Shown here piece after piece: positions 9,659-17,704 of a stretch of 64,000 nt of DNA. The DNA is from Paracoccus wurundjeri (GTDB taxonomy: Bacteria; Pseudomonadota; Alphaproteobacteria; Rhodobacterales; Rhodobacteraceae). The notes under the pieces were generated by a model, which was given only the letters and a program-made list of their open reading frames with translations, was not told where the DNA came from and did no database searches. The stretch is from positions 124,001 to 188,000 of the forward strand of contig NZ_JAUUTZ010000001.1 in NCBI RefSeq assembly GCF_030678915.1, written 5' to 3'. The position numbers were made by a program, and so were the translations under genes. Position 1 is the stretch's first letter, and each line of letters begins with the position of its first letter.

Positions 9659-11029
9659 ATGGCCACATATCCGGAACTTGCGGCGATTCGGCTGGGATAT
9701 GGATTATCGGCGCAAACACCCCCTCCTGCCGGACGGGACGAGGTGCTTGCTTCAGTCAGGCGTGCGGCGGCTGATGCTGATGGCGTCACCATGGCGGCTG
9801 CGCGCAACGGACAGTCGCGTCTCAGAAAACTGTCGAAAAAGCGTAAGAATGGCGACAAAACCGCCGCCGAGGCGATCAAAAAGCAGCGTCAGAGCTTAAG
9901 TCTGCTGGTTCTCAGGGATACGCAGCGCCGCTATGCTCGTGCCGTTGACGATCCGGGAGGGTTTGGCGAAAGGCTGGTCCAGTTCTGGGCCGATCATTTC
10001 ACGGTCAGCGGTACCGATGTCGTGCGTCGCGTGATGATCAGCAGCCATGTGAATGAGGCGATCCGCCCGCATATCGGCGGAAGATTCGCCGACCTGATGT
10101 TCGCAGCAGAGACGCATCCATGCATGCTGGTCTACCTTAATCAGAATAACTCGGTCGGACCCAATTCGCCCTTGGCAAAGCAAAGAAAGGGAAAGAATAA
10201 GCTTGGCCTGAATGAAAACCTCGCGCGCGAAATGATCGAACTGCATAGTCTTGGGGTCGGGGCGGATTACACGCAGAAAGATGTGCGGCAGCTTGCGAAA
10301 TTATTGACCGGGCTGACATATAGTTCGGAACATGGAGATATTTTCCTCGCTGAGCGCGCCGAACCGGGAGAAGTCACCGTATTGGGGCAAAGTTACAGGG
10401 GGGATGGCCCTCCGAAGCTCGACGATATTCGTGCCGTTATCGAGGATTTGTCCCGGAATCCCGCAACCGCGCAGCATCTGGCGCGAAAGCTGGTCACGCA
10501 TTTCATCTCGGACGATCCGCCGCAATCGCTGGTAGACCGATTGGCAGGAACCTATACCGACACGGACGGAGACCTAAGCGCGGTTAACGCTGCCTTGGCC
10601 GATTCCCCTGAACTTGCGGAGCATTTCCGCGAGAAGGTGAAGCAGCCATTCGAATTCATCGTTGCCTCATTGCGCAGTCTTGGTGTCACTGGTGAAGAGA
10701 TCATGGCTCTCAAACCCAAGCAGGTGCGCCAATGGCTGGAATTTCCCCTGACGGGAATGGGGCAGAAATGGGCCAGACCTGCGGGACCTGATGGCTGGCC
10801 CGAAGCCGCCGATGACTGGATTACGCCACAAGGGCTGGCTGCCCGGATCGAATGGGCCATGAATGTGCCTCAGAAGTTCCGCAAGAAGCTGCCTGATCCG
10901 CGACAGTTCATGCAGACAGCTCTTGGAGAAACCGCCTCCGAACCGCTGCAATGGGCGGTCCCCAAGGCCGAGACCACGCGCGACGGAATTGCGATCGTGC
11001 TGGCATCGGTGGATTTCAACCGGAGATGA
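9659..11029 (+). CDS. DUF1800 family protein
   Basis: A 456-residue protein of the DUF1800 family. Motifs seen are the WADHFTVSG block near residue 117, a histidine-rich region (HVNEAIRPHIGGRFADLM), NENLAREMIELHSLGVGADYTQKDV, and QHLARKLVTHFISDDPP. These proteins are usually encoded next to a DUF1501 protein, as here (4 bases between the genes). The biochemical role is not established; the pair may act together at or beyond the cytoplasmic membrane. No clear signal peptide is seen on this partner. Confidence 0.85.
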   Translation: MATYPELAAIRLGYGLSAQTPPPAGRDEVLASVRRAAADADGVTMAAARNGQSRLRKLSKKRKNGDKTAAEAIKKQRQSLSLLVLRDTQRRYARAVDDPGGFGERLVQFWADHFTVSGTDVVRRVMISSHVNEAIRPHIGGRFADLMFAAETHPCMLVYLNQNNSVGPNSPLAKQRKGKNKLGLNENLAREMIELHSLGVGADYTQKDVRQLAKLLTGLTYSSEHGDIFLAERAEPGEVTVLGQSYRGDGPPKLDDIRAVIEDLSRNPATAQHLARKLVTHFISDDPPQSLVDRLAGTYTDTDGDLSAVNAALADSPELAEHFREKVKQPFEFIVASLRSLGVTGEEIMALKPKQVRQWLEFPLTGMGQKWARPAGPDGWPEAADDWITPQGLAARIEWAMNVPQKFRKKLPDPRQFMQTALGETASEPLQWAVPKAETTRDGIAIVLASVDFNRR

Positions 11030-11033
11030 AGCG

Positions 11034-12212
11034 ATGCTGAGTCGACGACTATTCCTTAAATCCAGTGCAATCATCGGCTGCTCGGCTGCGGCACATCCGC
11101 TTTTGTCCAGCATCGCCTTTGCCTCCGCTCCCGGCGAAAACCGGCTGGTCGTGATCATTCTGCGCGGTGCTATGGATGGTATCGATGTGTTCCAGCCTTA
11201 TGGCGATCCGGAATTGCGCAAGCTGCGCCGGAAAATCTCGCTTGGTCCGGATCAGGGGGCGCATGATCTTGACGGGTTCTTCGCCCTGCATCCGTCGTTA
11301 TCATCGCTCATGCCGCTATGGAAAGCCGGAGAGCTGGGTTTTGCGCCCGCCGTCTCGACACCCTATCGCGACAAGCGAAGCCATTTCGACGGGCAGGACA
11401 TGCTTGAAGCCGGCACCGGAACGGATGTGGAGGTCTTTCAGCAGCGCGACGGTTGGCTGAATCGTCTGTTGCACAACATGCCTGGCGCGAAATCCGAAAC
11501 CGCCTATTCGGTCGGTACCGAACAGATGCGGATTCTCGCTGGCGATGCGCCGGCAAAAAGCTGGACGCCGAAAATCAACCTGCAGCTTGGCCCGCAGGCA
11601 CAGATGCTGCTGCAACATGTCTATCACGACGATCCGTTGTTTCGCGAAGGCGGATTCGAAGGGATGGAAATCGCCAGTCAAAGCATGGATAAGATCAAAG
11701 AGAAGAAAGGGCCGACCCGTGATGCACGTGAATTGGCGCGTTTCTCTGCAAGCCGGTTGAACGGTGACACGCGGATCGCGACCTTTTCGTTGTCCGGATG
11801 GGATACGCATGCGCGGCAATTCGTTACGATTGACAGTGCATTGATGAACCTTGCGGACGCGATTCTGACACTGCGTGAGGATCTGGGTGAGAACTGGTCA
11901 AAGACGACCGTGCTGGCCATGACCGAGTTCGGCAGGACTGTGCGTGAAAACGGTTCGGGTGGTACCGATCATGGTACGGGCGGAGCCATGCTGATCGCCG
12001 GAGGGGCAGTGCGTGGCGGACAGGCTTTGGGGAAATGGCCGGGGCTGGGCGAAAGCGATCTTTATGCCGGGCGCGACCTGATGCCTGTGACGGATATTCG
12101 CGCTTATGCCGCCTGGGCATTGCACGATCTGTTCGGGACCGAACGGGGGGCGCTTGAAAGTTCGGTCTTTCCAGGGCTGGATATGGGTGAAAATCCACGC
12201 ATCCTTGCCTGA
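11034..12212 (+). CDS. DUF1501 family Tat-exported protein
   Basis: A 392-residue protein with an N-terminal twin-arginine signal: SRRLFLK at residues 3-9, then a hydrophobic stretch and an Ala-rich cleavage region near residue 31. The mature domain belongs to DUF1501, related to the alkaline-phosphatase/sulfatase fold (LSGWDTHARQF, TEFGRTVRENGSGGTDHGTGGAMLIAGG). It probably folds in the cytoplasm and is exported as a periplasmic partner of the DUF1800 protein upstream. The ATG at 11034 is chosen because it exposes the Tat motif; the longer frame to 10863 reads through the upstream gene. Confidence 0.87.
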   Translation: MLSRRLFLKSSAIIGCSAAAHPLLSSIAFASAPGENRLVVIILRGAMDGIDVFQPYGDPELRKLRRKISLGPDQGAHDLDGFFALHPSLSSLMPLWKAGELGFAPAVSTPYRDKRSHFDGQDMLEAGTGTDVEVFQQRDGWLNRLLHNMPGAKSETAYSVGTEQMRILAGDAPAKSWTPKINLQLGPQAQMLLQHVYHDDPLFREGGFEGMEIASQSMDKIKEKKGPTRDARELARFSASRLNGDTRIATFSLSGWDTHARQFVTIDSALMNLADAILTLREDLGENWSKTTVLAMTEFGRTVRENGSGGTDHGTGGAMLIAGGAVRGGQALGKWPGLGESDLYAGRDLMPVTDIRAYAAWALHDLFGTERGALESSVFPGLDMGENPRILA

Positions 12213-12409
12213 ATAGCGCTATCCCTTACCCTGATCGCTTGGGCTCTGAACGGAGGGCTGACGTCCAGAGCCGCATCTCGCTCGCGTGATCATGGGCGCG
12301 GCTCGTTGGCAAAGGGGCGGAAGCAGAACAAATTATCGGCTACCCTATAGACTGGGTCTTCCTGGCAAAATTGCCAGCCTGACCGTCGTGTAACTTTCTG
12401 CCGAAAGAC
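12213..12409. other. Host intergenic stretch left of attL
   Basis: No gene is visible. It holds a hairpin at 12242-12272 (GGCTCTG/CAGAGCC) that may end the DUF1800-DUF1501 transcript although no T-run follows, and a short inverted repeat CTGGCAA-AA-TTGCCAG at 12362-12377 of unknown meaning. Confidence 0.5.
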
Positions 12410-12457
12410 TGGCTGGGGCGGTAGGATTCGAACCTACGGTACACGGTACCAAAAACC
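12410..12457. repeat. attL core (48-bp repeat, displaced 3' end of tRNA-Gln)
   Basis: Identical over 48 bp to 47686-47733. On the minus strand it is the anticodon loop through CCA of tRNA-Gln, without the 5' half, so it is not a functional tRNA. Identity breaks at 12409/47685 and 12458/47734. This is the host-derived 3' end displaced by integration. Confidence 0.93.
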
Positions 12458-12487
12458 CTAGATTTAGCCTGATCTACAAGCGTTTTC

Positions 12488-12549
12488 CTGTAAACTGACC
12501 GTGTTTCAGGTTGTTTTATATCAATGACTTACAGAGATGCTGTAAACTA
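12488..12549. repeat. Putative integrase arm-type sites, attL side
   Basis: Two direct copies of CTGTAAACT (12488-12496 and 12540-12548) lie 31 and 83 bp inside attL. Matching copies occur inside attR at 47607-47628. Same orientation and placement on both arms suggest arm-type binding sites of the integrase; this is inferred from repetition only. Confidence 0.45.
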
Positions 12550-13581
12550 TTTTTGCCGTGCCAGCTTGAGCAAAATCTCTGCCCCATTCTCCGGATTCGC
12601 GCGGGCATATTTTTCGATCATTTCGGATGCGTGCTTGAGGGACCATCCCATGAATGCCGCAATGTCCCCCAGCTTTAGGCCCGCAATGAGAAGCCGTGTC
12701 GCGGCGGTCCCGCGCAGGTCATAGGGGGTCAGTTTCGGGTTCACCTTCGCCTCTTTGGCGTATTTGGTGATCTGCCGGGATACTTGTCTCGGTGTCCATT
12801 GGCCCCCGCCTCGAATCTTCGTCAGGATCAGCATATCCGTGGATGAATCGATTACCTCCGCAAGCCGGGGCGTGACCGGTATGCTGTATGGCTGTCCCGT
12901 CTTGGCTCTGCGCCCGCGCAGGTACCGGCCAGAGGGGGTGACTGACACATTCCCCTTGGTGAGAGTGACCATATCGACAGGGGCAAGGCCGGTTTCGCTG
13001 GCGATGATAATTGCTCGCTGAACTGGCGCACTGGCAATGCGGATCGTTCGCTCGATCTCGTCATCCGTCCAGATAAATCCAGATCGATCGACGGAATAGA
13101 CGCCTTTAATCCCCGCGAGATGATGATACTCGCTCATGCCGTTGTCATAGGCGAAGGCCGAAAGCTTCGCGAGCATCGACATATGCGCGTCGGCCTGCCT
13201 TCCAGACCAATTTTCATCCCGCCACTTCATAGCGACACCGCGAATCTTCCGGCTATTCAGGATCGAGATTGGCGCATCCCCGAATTTCTTGTCGATAGGG
13301 GTGATGTACTTGCTTTCATCGCTCTTGGTGCGCGGGGCAAGTTTCGCATAGGCACCGCTTTCGAGATACCGGACGATGAGCATGCGGAACTTGCCGGCAG
13401 ACCGAACTGGGCCTTGATGCCTAGACAGGTCGGCAACGTATTTCGGCGATCCTTCGGCGTGAGGCATATCCGAGTTCCAGAACATCGGCCCACCGCGATA
13501 GGCGTAGTGGTACTGGCGGATACGGCCCGACGCCATCCGCTTTTTGACGCGATGAATTCCAGTCAGTTTTCCGCCAGCCAT
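12547..13581 (-). CDS. int: Tyrosine recombinase (phage integrase)
   Basis: A 344-residue integrase adjacent to attL, responsible for integration and excision at tRNA-Gln. The C-terminal catalytic domain shows a box II motif LTPYDLRGTAATRLLIAG (Arg present, the usual His replaced by Tyr), MGWSLKHASEMIEKYAR with the nucleophilic Tyr, and a central Lys-containing hairpin (RRAKTGQPYSIPVT). Box I reads SETGLAPVDMV, where the canonical catalytic Arg after TGL is not evident. The N terminus (first 150 residues) is the arm- and core-binding part. The start overlaps the upstream 62-residue gene by 19 bases. Transcribed last in the leftward operon. Confidence 0.93.
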   Translation of the reverse strand: MAGGKLTGIHRVKKRMASGRIRQYHYAYRGGPMFWNSDMPHAEGSPKYVADLSRHQGPVRSAGKFRMLIVRYLESGAYAKLAPRTKSDESKYITPIDKKFGDAPISILNSRKIRGVAMKWRDENWSGRQADAHMSMLAKLSAFAYDNGMSEYHHLAGIKGVYSVDRSGFIWTDDEIERTIRIASAPVQRAIIIASETGLAPVDMVTLTKGNVSVTPSGRYLRGRRAKTGQPYSIPVTPRLAEVIDSSTDMLILTKIRGGGQWTPRQVSRQITKYAKEAKVNPKLTPYDLRGTAATRLLIAGLKLGDIAAFMGWSLKHASEMIEKYARANPENGAEILLKLARQK

Positions 13582-13751
13582 TTATCTGCCTCGCTCGCGT
13601 TCGCCTGCGTCGGTGCGTTGGTGATTATATGCACGTCTCCCGTTTCGCCAATACGGTATCCGTAGACGGTCAGGCCGCGATCCTCGGCCACCTGTAGCGC
13701 AATTTGCAGTCGGTCGTTGATGACTGTTCTGCTCGGTGCGCGTGCCATCAT
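13563..13751 (-). CDS. Small phage protein upstream of integrase
   Basis: A 62-residue protein of unknown function, overlapping the int start by 19 bases. It begins MMARAPSRTVINDRLQIALQVAEDRGLTVYGYRI, suggesting a helix followed by a strand, and ends in a charged helix. ACAAGGAGACGGA precedes the ATG, a good ribosome binding site. By position it could be an excision accessory factor, but no DNA-binding motif is obvious. The overlap with int supports a real, coupled gene. Confidence 0.6.
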   Translation of the reverse strand: MMARAPSRTVINDRLQIALQVAEDRGLTVYGYRIGETGDVHIITNAPTQANASEADKWLAEN

Positions 13752-13819
13752 TCCGTCTCCTTGTGGTTGAGGGCGGCGCGGGCTATCTGGCCGCTGAAAA
13801 GGATCGGACGATCAGTCAT
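13748..13819 (-). CDS. Very short phage ORF, possible remnant
   Basis: A 23-residue frame (MTDRPILFSGQIARAALNHK) that ends on the next gene's ATG (ATGA overlap) and has GGAGAGCGGA upstream. Its start resembles the N terminus of a longer phage protein family that begins DRPILFSAPMVRALL, recalled from memory, so it may be a degraded remnant kept as a leader. Confidence 0.35.
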   Translation of the reverse strand: MTDRPILFSGQIARAALNHKETE

Positions 13820-13888
13820 TCCGCTCTCCATTGAATAAAGGTGGCGGACAGCGCCGCCGAGTTGCCGCGCACAGGCGAGGGCGCGGGG

Positions 13889-14242
13889 TTAGAACCAGTT
13901 GCCAAGGGCTTCATCCTCTTGGTCGGTCAGCATGCGTTCCACGCGCTTAAGCAGTTCCTCGCTGGAACCATGCGCGGCGTAGAACGCCCGCTTGGAATAG
14001 TGATATGCACCGGGCCCGAACTCGCGCCGATGGTGCGGCGGGCATAGCGGCAGGACGCGCATATTGCTGCGCGGCTCGCCTTCATGGTGAACCTCGACCG
14101 GCCATGCTCCGCAGACGAGGCAGGGCAATCCGTCAACGGCTTCCATGTGGTCTTTCTCGGCCTTGGTTTTGCTGGCGCTACGAGGCTTTCGCTTCTCGCC
14201 TTTCTGGCCAAGCGGACCCTTCATGCGGGCGATGAAGGTCAT
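13889..14242 (-). CDS. Ref-like / HNH-fold nuclease
   Basis: A 117-residue protein with a Cys-X2-Cys zinc site (CLVCGAWP), a histidine pair (VEVHHEG), and a second block LPLCPPHHRREFGPGAYHYSKRAFYAAHG. This arrangement matches phage recombination-enhancement nucleases of the P1 Ref type, which cut DNA in RecA-dependent reactions, and related DUF968-like proteins. It starts at ATG 14242 with GGAGG 8 bases upstream, overlapping the preceding stop (ATGA). Its position in a recombination operon with ERF and SSB fits. The first 30 residues are basic. Confidence 0.65.
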   Translation of the reverse strand: MTFIARMKGPLGQKGEKRKPRSASKTKAEKDHMEAVDGLPCLVCGAWPVEVHHEGEPRSNMRVLPLCPPHHRREFGPGAYHYSKRAFYAAHGSSEELLKRVERMLTDQEDEALGNWF

Positions 14243-14676
14243 CTCATATCCTCCGGGTCAGTCAGTCTGACGCCTTGAGCCGACCAATGCCGCGCCATCT
14301 CGTCCAGGTATTCCGTCTTGGCTTCCTTGCTCATGCGGCGAGTTACCGGCATGTCGATCGGCTCCATCATGCAGGCCAGCTTGCTTTCGTATACGAGTGG
14401 CTTGACGTGCTGGTCATATTTGACGCGAAACTCATCATCAGTCCGGCGCAGGATCGGCACGCCAAAGTGCAGCTTGCTGTATCCTCGCGCCCATTCTGCC
14501 GACACGTCACCAAGCTGCGCAGCCACGTCATTGCACCACTGGCGCTGTAGGCGGTTCTGCTTGGTCGATCGGTCCTGCGTGATCCGCACCACGAAGCCAG
14601 CCGGTATTGTCGGCGCGATCTGCTGCAAATACAGACGCTGGCTGTCGCTGATGATGCGGATCGGCGCGAATTTCAT
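14239..14676 (-). CDS. Phage recombination-operon protein, possibly NinB-like
   Basis: A 145-residue soluble protein. The segment ITQDRSTKQNRLQRQWCNDVA resembles the conserved start of the lambda NinB (Orf) family, which loads recombinases onto SSB-coated DNA, but the rest is not diagnostic. It overlaps neighbours on both sides by 4 bases, and sits between a small ORF and the Ref-like nuclease, downstream of ssb and erf. The assignment is tentative; a conserved phage protein of unknown function is the safe statement. Confidence 0.55.
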   Translation of the reverse strand: MKFAPIRIISDSQRLYLQQIAPTIPAGFVVRITQDRSTKQNRLQRQWCNDVAAQLGDVSAEWARGYSKLHFGVPILRRTDDEFRVKYDQHVKPLVYESKLACMMEPIDMPVTRRMSKEAKTEYLDEMARHWSAQGVRLTDPEDMR

Positions 14677-14849
14677 GCCGCGGCCTCATACAGCATATCG
14701 ATCACCTGCTGCTCGGCGCTATCGACCGTGCCGCCGATGGTTTCCGCAAGTAGCGCGGCTGCCGTGTCGATGATCAGTGACCGCTCCGTCCAGCCTGATT
14801 GGCGTGCGGCTGCAATGGCGGCGATGATGGTGGGCTTCGGGTAGGTCAT
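14673..14849 (-). CDS. Small phage protein
   Basis: A 58-residue protein of unknown function beginning MTYPKPTIIAAIAAARQSGW, with a mostly helical, Ala-rich sequence. The ATG at 14849 has GAGGAG about 10 bases upstream and overlaps the stop of the HNH gene (ATGA); the end overlaps the next start. Its tight placement in the operon is the main support. No motif recognised. Confidence 0.6.
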   Translation of the reverse strand: MTYPKPTIIAAIAAARQSGWTERSLIIDTAAALLAETIGGTVDSAEQQVIDMLYEAAA

Positions 14850-15331
14850 GCGCGGTTTTCTCCTCTCAGGAAGTCGCCGTTCACTGTATGCAGCTTCCCG
14901 TGGCAGGACGTGCACAGCCAGAACACATCTAAAGGGCGGGAGTAATCGTGGTGATGAGCGTGAAGCTTCCCTTCGGCTCCACAAAAGAAGCACTCACTAT
15001 CCTTCGCCAGCCTTCCATCTCTAACGGCATTATTGACGGCGCAGTGGGCCTTCCGTTTAGGGGTTCCCTTTATGCGGTCGCGATATTTCTTCCTCGAAGC
15101 AATACCCGCAGCGCTTTCAGAACTCCTTCTAGCGGCATCCTTTCGGTGATCGTTCTCCCGATATCGAACGCGGTCATAATTTCGGTAGTAATCGATCTTC
15201 TCATCTCGATTATTTCGGACCCTTTCTTTCGTGCACTCCTTGCATTCACCGGACTCCCCGTCTCGGCGAATTTGCTGCGGGTAAAATCCCGAAGCCTCTT
15301 TCTCCTCCTGGCAAACCCGGCAGATCGGCAT
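14846..15331 (-). CDS. HNH/zinc-finger endonuclease-like phage protein
   Basis: A 161-residue protein with an N-terminal zinc-ribbon-like part (CRVCQEEK...CKECTKERV) and a C-terminal HNH-like nuclease motif: CFFCGAEGKLHAHHHDYSRPLDVFWLCTSCHGKLH, with two CX2C pairs and the HHH cluster. The ATG at 15331 overlaps the ssb stop (TAATG) and has GGAGGG upstream, so an earlier in-frame ATG is less likely. Such proteins in lambdoid left operons may act in recombination or be homing-type endonucleases; which is unclear. Confidence 0.65.
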   Translation of the reverse strand: MPICRVCQEEKEASGFYPQQIRRDGESGECKECTKERVRNNRDEKIDYYRNYDRVRYRENDHRKDAARRSSESAAGIASRKKYRDRIKGTPKRKAHCAVNNAVRDGRLAKDSECFFCGAEGKLHAHHHDYSRPLDVFWLCTSCHGKLHTVNGDFLRGENRA

Positions 15332-15819
15332 TAGACCCTCCACTCTGCGGAAAAGGGGATGCTATCTCCGTCATACGGGTCTGGTGCGCCGCCGCTGGGC
15401 GCACCGCCTGCCGGTGCGCCGGATTGTCCTAGCGGCTCCTGATAGCTGCCGTTCCCACTGTCCCGCGATCCGCCGCCTTGCGCCCCGTCCAGCATCACCA
15501 ACTTGGCGTCGAAGCCTTGCAGGACAATCTCGGTGCTGTAGCGGTCATTGCCGCTTTGGTCCTGCCATTTTCTGGTCGTGAACTTCCCGGCGACGAAGAC
15601 TTTGCTTCCCTTGCGCAGATACTGCTCTGCGGTCTTAGCCAACGGACCGAAGATAACGATGGGAACCCATTCGGTTTTCTCGCGCTGCTCGCCCGACTGC
15701 TTATCGCGCCATTTTTCACTGACGGCGATCCGTAGATTGGCGATCTTGTCGCCAGATTGCATGGTTCTGATTTCAGGGTCAGCCCCGAGGTTCCCAATAA
15801 ATTCGCAACGGTTCAGCAT
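15331..15819 (-). CDS. ssb: Single-stranded DNA-binding protein
   Basis: A 162-residue phage SSB. The OB fold is at residues 1-110: MLNRCEFIGNLGADPEIR, KIANLRIAVSEKWRDKQSGE, KTEWVPIVIFGPLAKTAEQYLRKGSKVFVAGKF, RYSTEIVLQG. A Gly/Pro-rich linker leads to a short acidic tail containing DGDSIPF, the expected protein-interaction motif. However, the protein continues seven residues past the PF dipeptide (SAEWRV end), unlike host SSB that ends there. Start at 15819 overlaps the previous stop (TGATG). Confidence 0.93.
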   Translation of the reverse strand: MLNRCEFIGNLGADPEIRTMQSGDKIANLRIAVSEKWRDKQSGEQREKTEWVPIVIFGPLAKTAEQYLRKGSKVFVAGKFTTRKWQDQSGNDRYSTEIVLQGFDAKLVMLDGAQGGGSRDSGNGSYQEPLGQSGAPAGGAPSGGAPDPYDGDSIPFSAEWRV

Positions 15820-16511
15820 CAGTAAGCCACCTTCTCTTGATATACGCGCAGGCCATCGGCCCCGACGTTCTCTTTGTGGTTCCGTCTTGCCCATTCTTCG
15901 ATGAATGCGGTCAGATCATCGCGCCGATTGACGGCGATCCAGTTCAGCAGTTTGCGGTGATCGGTGATCTCGTATTTCGTCACCGTGCGCATACCCTTGA
16001 CGGTATCCTTGTTCGCGGATGCTGCGGCTTTCTTGGCGTCCATAGCGGCTTGTGCAGCCTCGGCTGCCGCGCGTTCGGCCTCGATATCGCCAGCCCTTAC
16101 TTGCCGCGCAGCTTCTTCGGCAGCGCGTTCCTTGGCCCGCTGTTCCTCGTAAGCCTTGCGCTTTGCTTCTTCCTTCTCGGCCGCCAGCTTGCGCTTGTAC
16201 GGGTCTTGCAGTGCCGCGCATCCCTTGATGCGCATTTCCAGATCGTCAAGCGTCGGCTTGAACCGGGCCTTCTCGGCTTTCCATGCGTCGTAGATCGGCT
16301 TTGCCGCGCTATCTTCTGCAGCAGTAACGGCTTTCTTCGCTTCTTTGAGCGTCTTTTGCAGGGCGTCTAGCGCCTTCATCTGCTCTTCGTTTTCTACCGG
16401 CGATCCATCCAGCCAGTTGTTGCTTTCCTCGATAGCGTCACCGAAAGGGGCAAGGGCTTCATCTAGCGGGTCGGGCGGCATGTTGTGGCCGACTTTTGCA
16501 GGGGCGTTCAT
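15819..16511 (-). CDS. Coiled-coil phage protein
   Basis: A 230-residue protein between erf and ssb. Residues about 45-165 are a long Ala/Glu/Lys/Arg-rich coiled coil; the C-terminal 60 residues (MRTVTKYEITDHRKLLNWIAV) look globular, ending in VYQEKVAY. Proteins of this layout recur beside single-strand annealing recombinases in phages, but no function is known to me. The start at 16511 lies 11 bases after the erf stop and GTCTATCTCC-complement GGAGATAGAC gives a good ribosome binding site. Confidence 0.7.
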   Translation of the reverse strand: MNAPAKVGHNMPPDPLDEALAPFGDAIEESNNWLDGSPVENEEQMKALDALQKTLKEAKKAVTAAEDSAAKPIYDAWKAEKARFKPTLDDLEMRIKGCAALQDPYKRKLAAEKEEAKRKAYEEQRAKERAAEEAARQVRAGDIEAERAAAEAAQAAMDAKKAAASANKDTVKGMRTVTKYEITDHRKLLNWIAVNRRDDLTAFIEEWARRNHKENVGADGLRVYQEKVAY

Positions 16512-16522
16512 GTCTATCTCCG

Positions 16523-17326
16523 TCAGTAAGGAATGCCATCGCCGGCCAGATCGGCATTGGCGGCGGCTTTCAGGGTTTCGATTTCAGCCTCAACTCGGGC
16601 CGCGTTCTCGGAATCCGATGACCGCATTTCAGCGAATGACGCTTTAAACTTCTCGCTGTCGGCTTCGGTAACACCGTTCCTCTTTAGTGCCGCAATCATG
16701 TTGTCGGCGCGTCTCGACATATCGACGGGCTGCGGGCGTTCATGGACCTCTGACCCCTGACGTCCGATGTCTCGCGGCGCTGCTGATTGCGCGTCGTCGT
16801 CAACCTCTGCGGACAGCCCAAGCGCTGCTTTCAGAGTATACCTTTGCAGATACGTCACCGCGCTTCCGATGGCCTGAAAGCCGTTCTTGTTTCCCGACTG
16901 GTCCGGCGAAGCGGAAAGCGTCGTTTCCTCCAAGTGGCCATGGACATGCTCAATTATGCAGGTCACGCTGACGCCATTCTGCTGACCTGTCCGGAACCGA
17001 TAGGACAGCCCATTCGCAGCAAGGATAGGGTCAATCTGCTTCGCGATACCTGCAAGGGTTTCGTGCTTGTAATGGGTCCGGCCCTTGCTGCTGGTGAAAT
17101 CCACCACGGCGTCCTTGACGATCGTCGGCATATCTTTCCGGGCCGATGCCAAGGCATGGGAAAAGGCGATACGGGCGCTCTGTGCGTCAACGCGCTCTTT
17201 CATGACCAGCATCCGTTCCAGCTTATCCAGATCGGCGTCGGGGTTCATGACAACCCGCTCAATCATCGATACGATGGGATCAGCAGGTAGGGTTGCATTT
17301 GCTTCATGCTTTGTGATCGGGTTCAT
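16523..17326 (-). CDS. erf: ERF family single-strand annealing protein
   Basis: A 267-residue homologous-recombination protein of the ERF family (phage P22 Erf). The conserved core runs from IAFSHALASARKDMPTIVKDAVVDF through THYKHETLAGIAKQIDPILAANGLSYRF to GSAVTYLQRYTLKAALGL. The C-terminal part is charged and variable. It anneals complementary single strands during phage recombination and circularisation, together with the SSB encoded 700 bases downstream. ATG 17326 has AAAGG 8 bases upstream; the frame extension to 17365 is not needed. A strongly structured leader precedes it. Confidence 0.92.
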   Translation of the reverse strand: MNPITKHEANATLPADPIVSMIERVVMNPDADLDKLERMLVMKERVDAQSARIAFSHALASARKDMPTIVKDAVVDFTSSKGRTHYKHETLAGIAKQIDPILAANGLSYRFRTGQQNGVSVTCIIEHVHGHLEETTLSASPDQSGNKNGFQAIGSAVTYLQRYTLKAALGLSAEVDDDAQSAAPRDIGRQGSEVHERPQPVDMSRRADNMIAALKRNGVTEADSEKFKASFAEMRSSDSENAARVEAEIETLKAAANADLAGDGIPY

Positions 17327-17354
17327 CTGCGTTGCCTTTCGAATTGATGCCCCC

Positions 17355-17473
17355 GGAGCCTTCATTCCAGAGAGGGACAGGCTCCATACTGTGCGCTTAT
17401 GCGCGGCTCCGAGGGGGCCGGCGTCATGCCGGGGAACTATTGCCGGCGGGGTGAAACGGTAGGCCCCGCCGGC
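17355..17473 (-). other. Structured intercistronic leader of erf
   Basis: Three successive inverted repeats in about 120 bases: GGAGCCT/AGGCTCC (17355-17361/17379-17385), CCGGC/GCCGG (near 17418-17433) and a perfect 10-bp GCCGGCGGGG/CCCCGCCGGC (17442-17451/17464-17473). No T-run follows on the minus strand. It could be an RNA-processing site, attenuator or antitermination target between the small-protein genes and erf. Confidence 0.5.
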
Positions 17474-17489
17474 GTCCGCGTGGGGAGGG

Positions 17490-17606
17490 TCACGCGGTTT
17501 GCTTGAGGGCGACCTGCGCCCGGTATTTCTGCTGCACCCATGCGGGGAGGCGGTCGTATTCGTCCTGCCAAGCCCAGTAGGGCGTGAAATGTACGGTGAC
17601 GATCAT
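17490..17606 (-). CDS. Small phage protein (38 residues)
   Basis: A short frame beginning MIVTVHFTPYWAWQDEYDRL and ending ALKQTA. Its ATG overlaps the stop of the preceding 33-residue gene (ATGA). Aromatic-rich N terminus, basic C terminus; no family recognised. Supported by the chain of overlapping start and stop codons through this part of the operon. Confidence 0.5.
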   Translation of the reverse strand: MIVTVHFTPYWAWQDEYDRLPAWVQQKYRAQVALKQTA

Positions 17607-17704
17607 GGCTGCGCTGCCCAAGTCAGCAGGAGCCAGAGATACGGGGCGGCAAAAACGCAGATCGCGCCGATGCCGTCACAAAACCAATCTCGGAGACTTC
17701 CCAT
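17603..17704 (-). CDS. Small predicted membrane protein (33 residues)
   Basis: MGSLRDWFCDGIGAICVFAA followed by PYLWLLLTWAAQP: one hydrophobic helix spans about residues 10-30. Start overlaps the previous stop (TGATG) and its stop overlaps the next start (ATGA). Function unknown; see the companion 25-residue membrane ORF in the same operon. Confidence 0.5.
   Translation of the reverse strand: MGSLRDWFCDGIGAICVFAAPYLWLLLTWAAQP

Noticed and set aside
12410..12457. A second tRNA-Gln at the left end
   Set aside because: Only the 3' half of the tRNA is present; the 5' half differs, so it cannot fold as a tRNA. It is the attL repeat.
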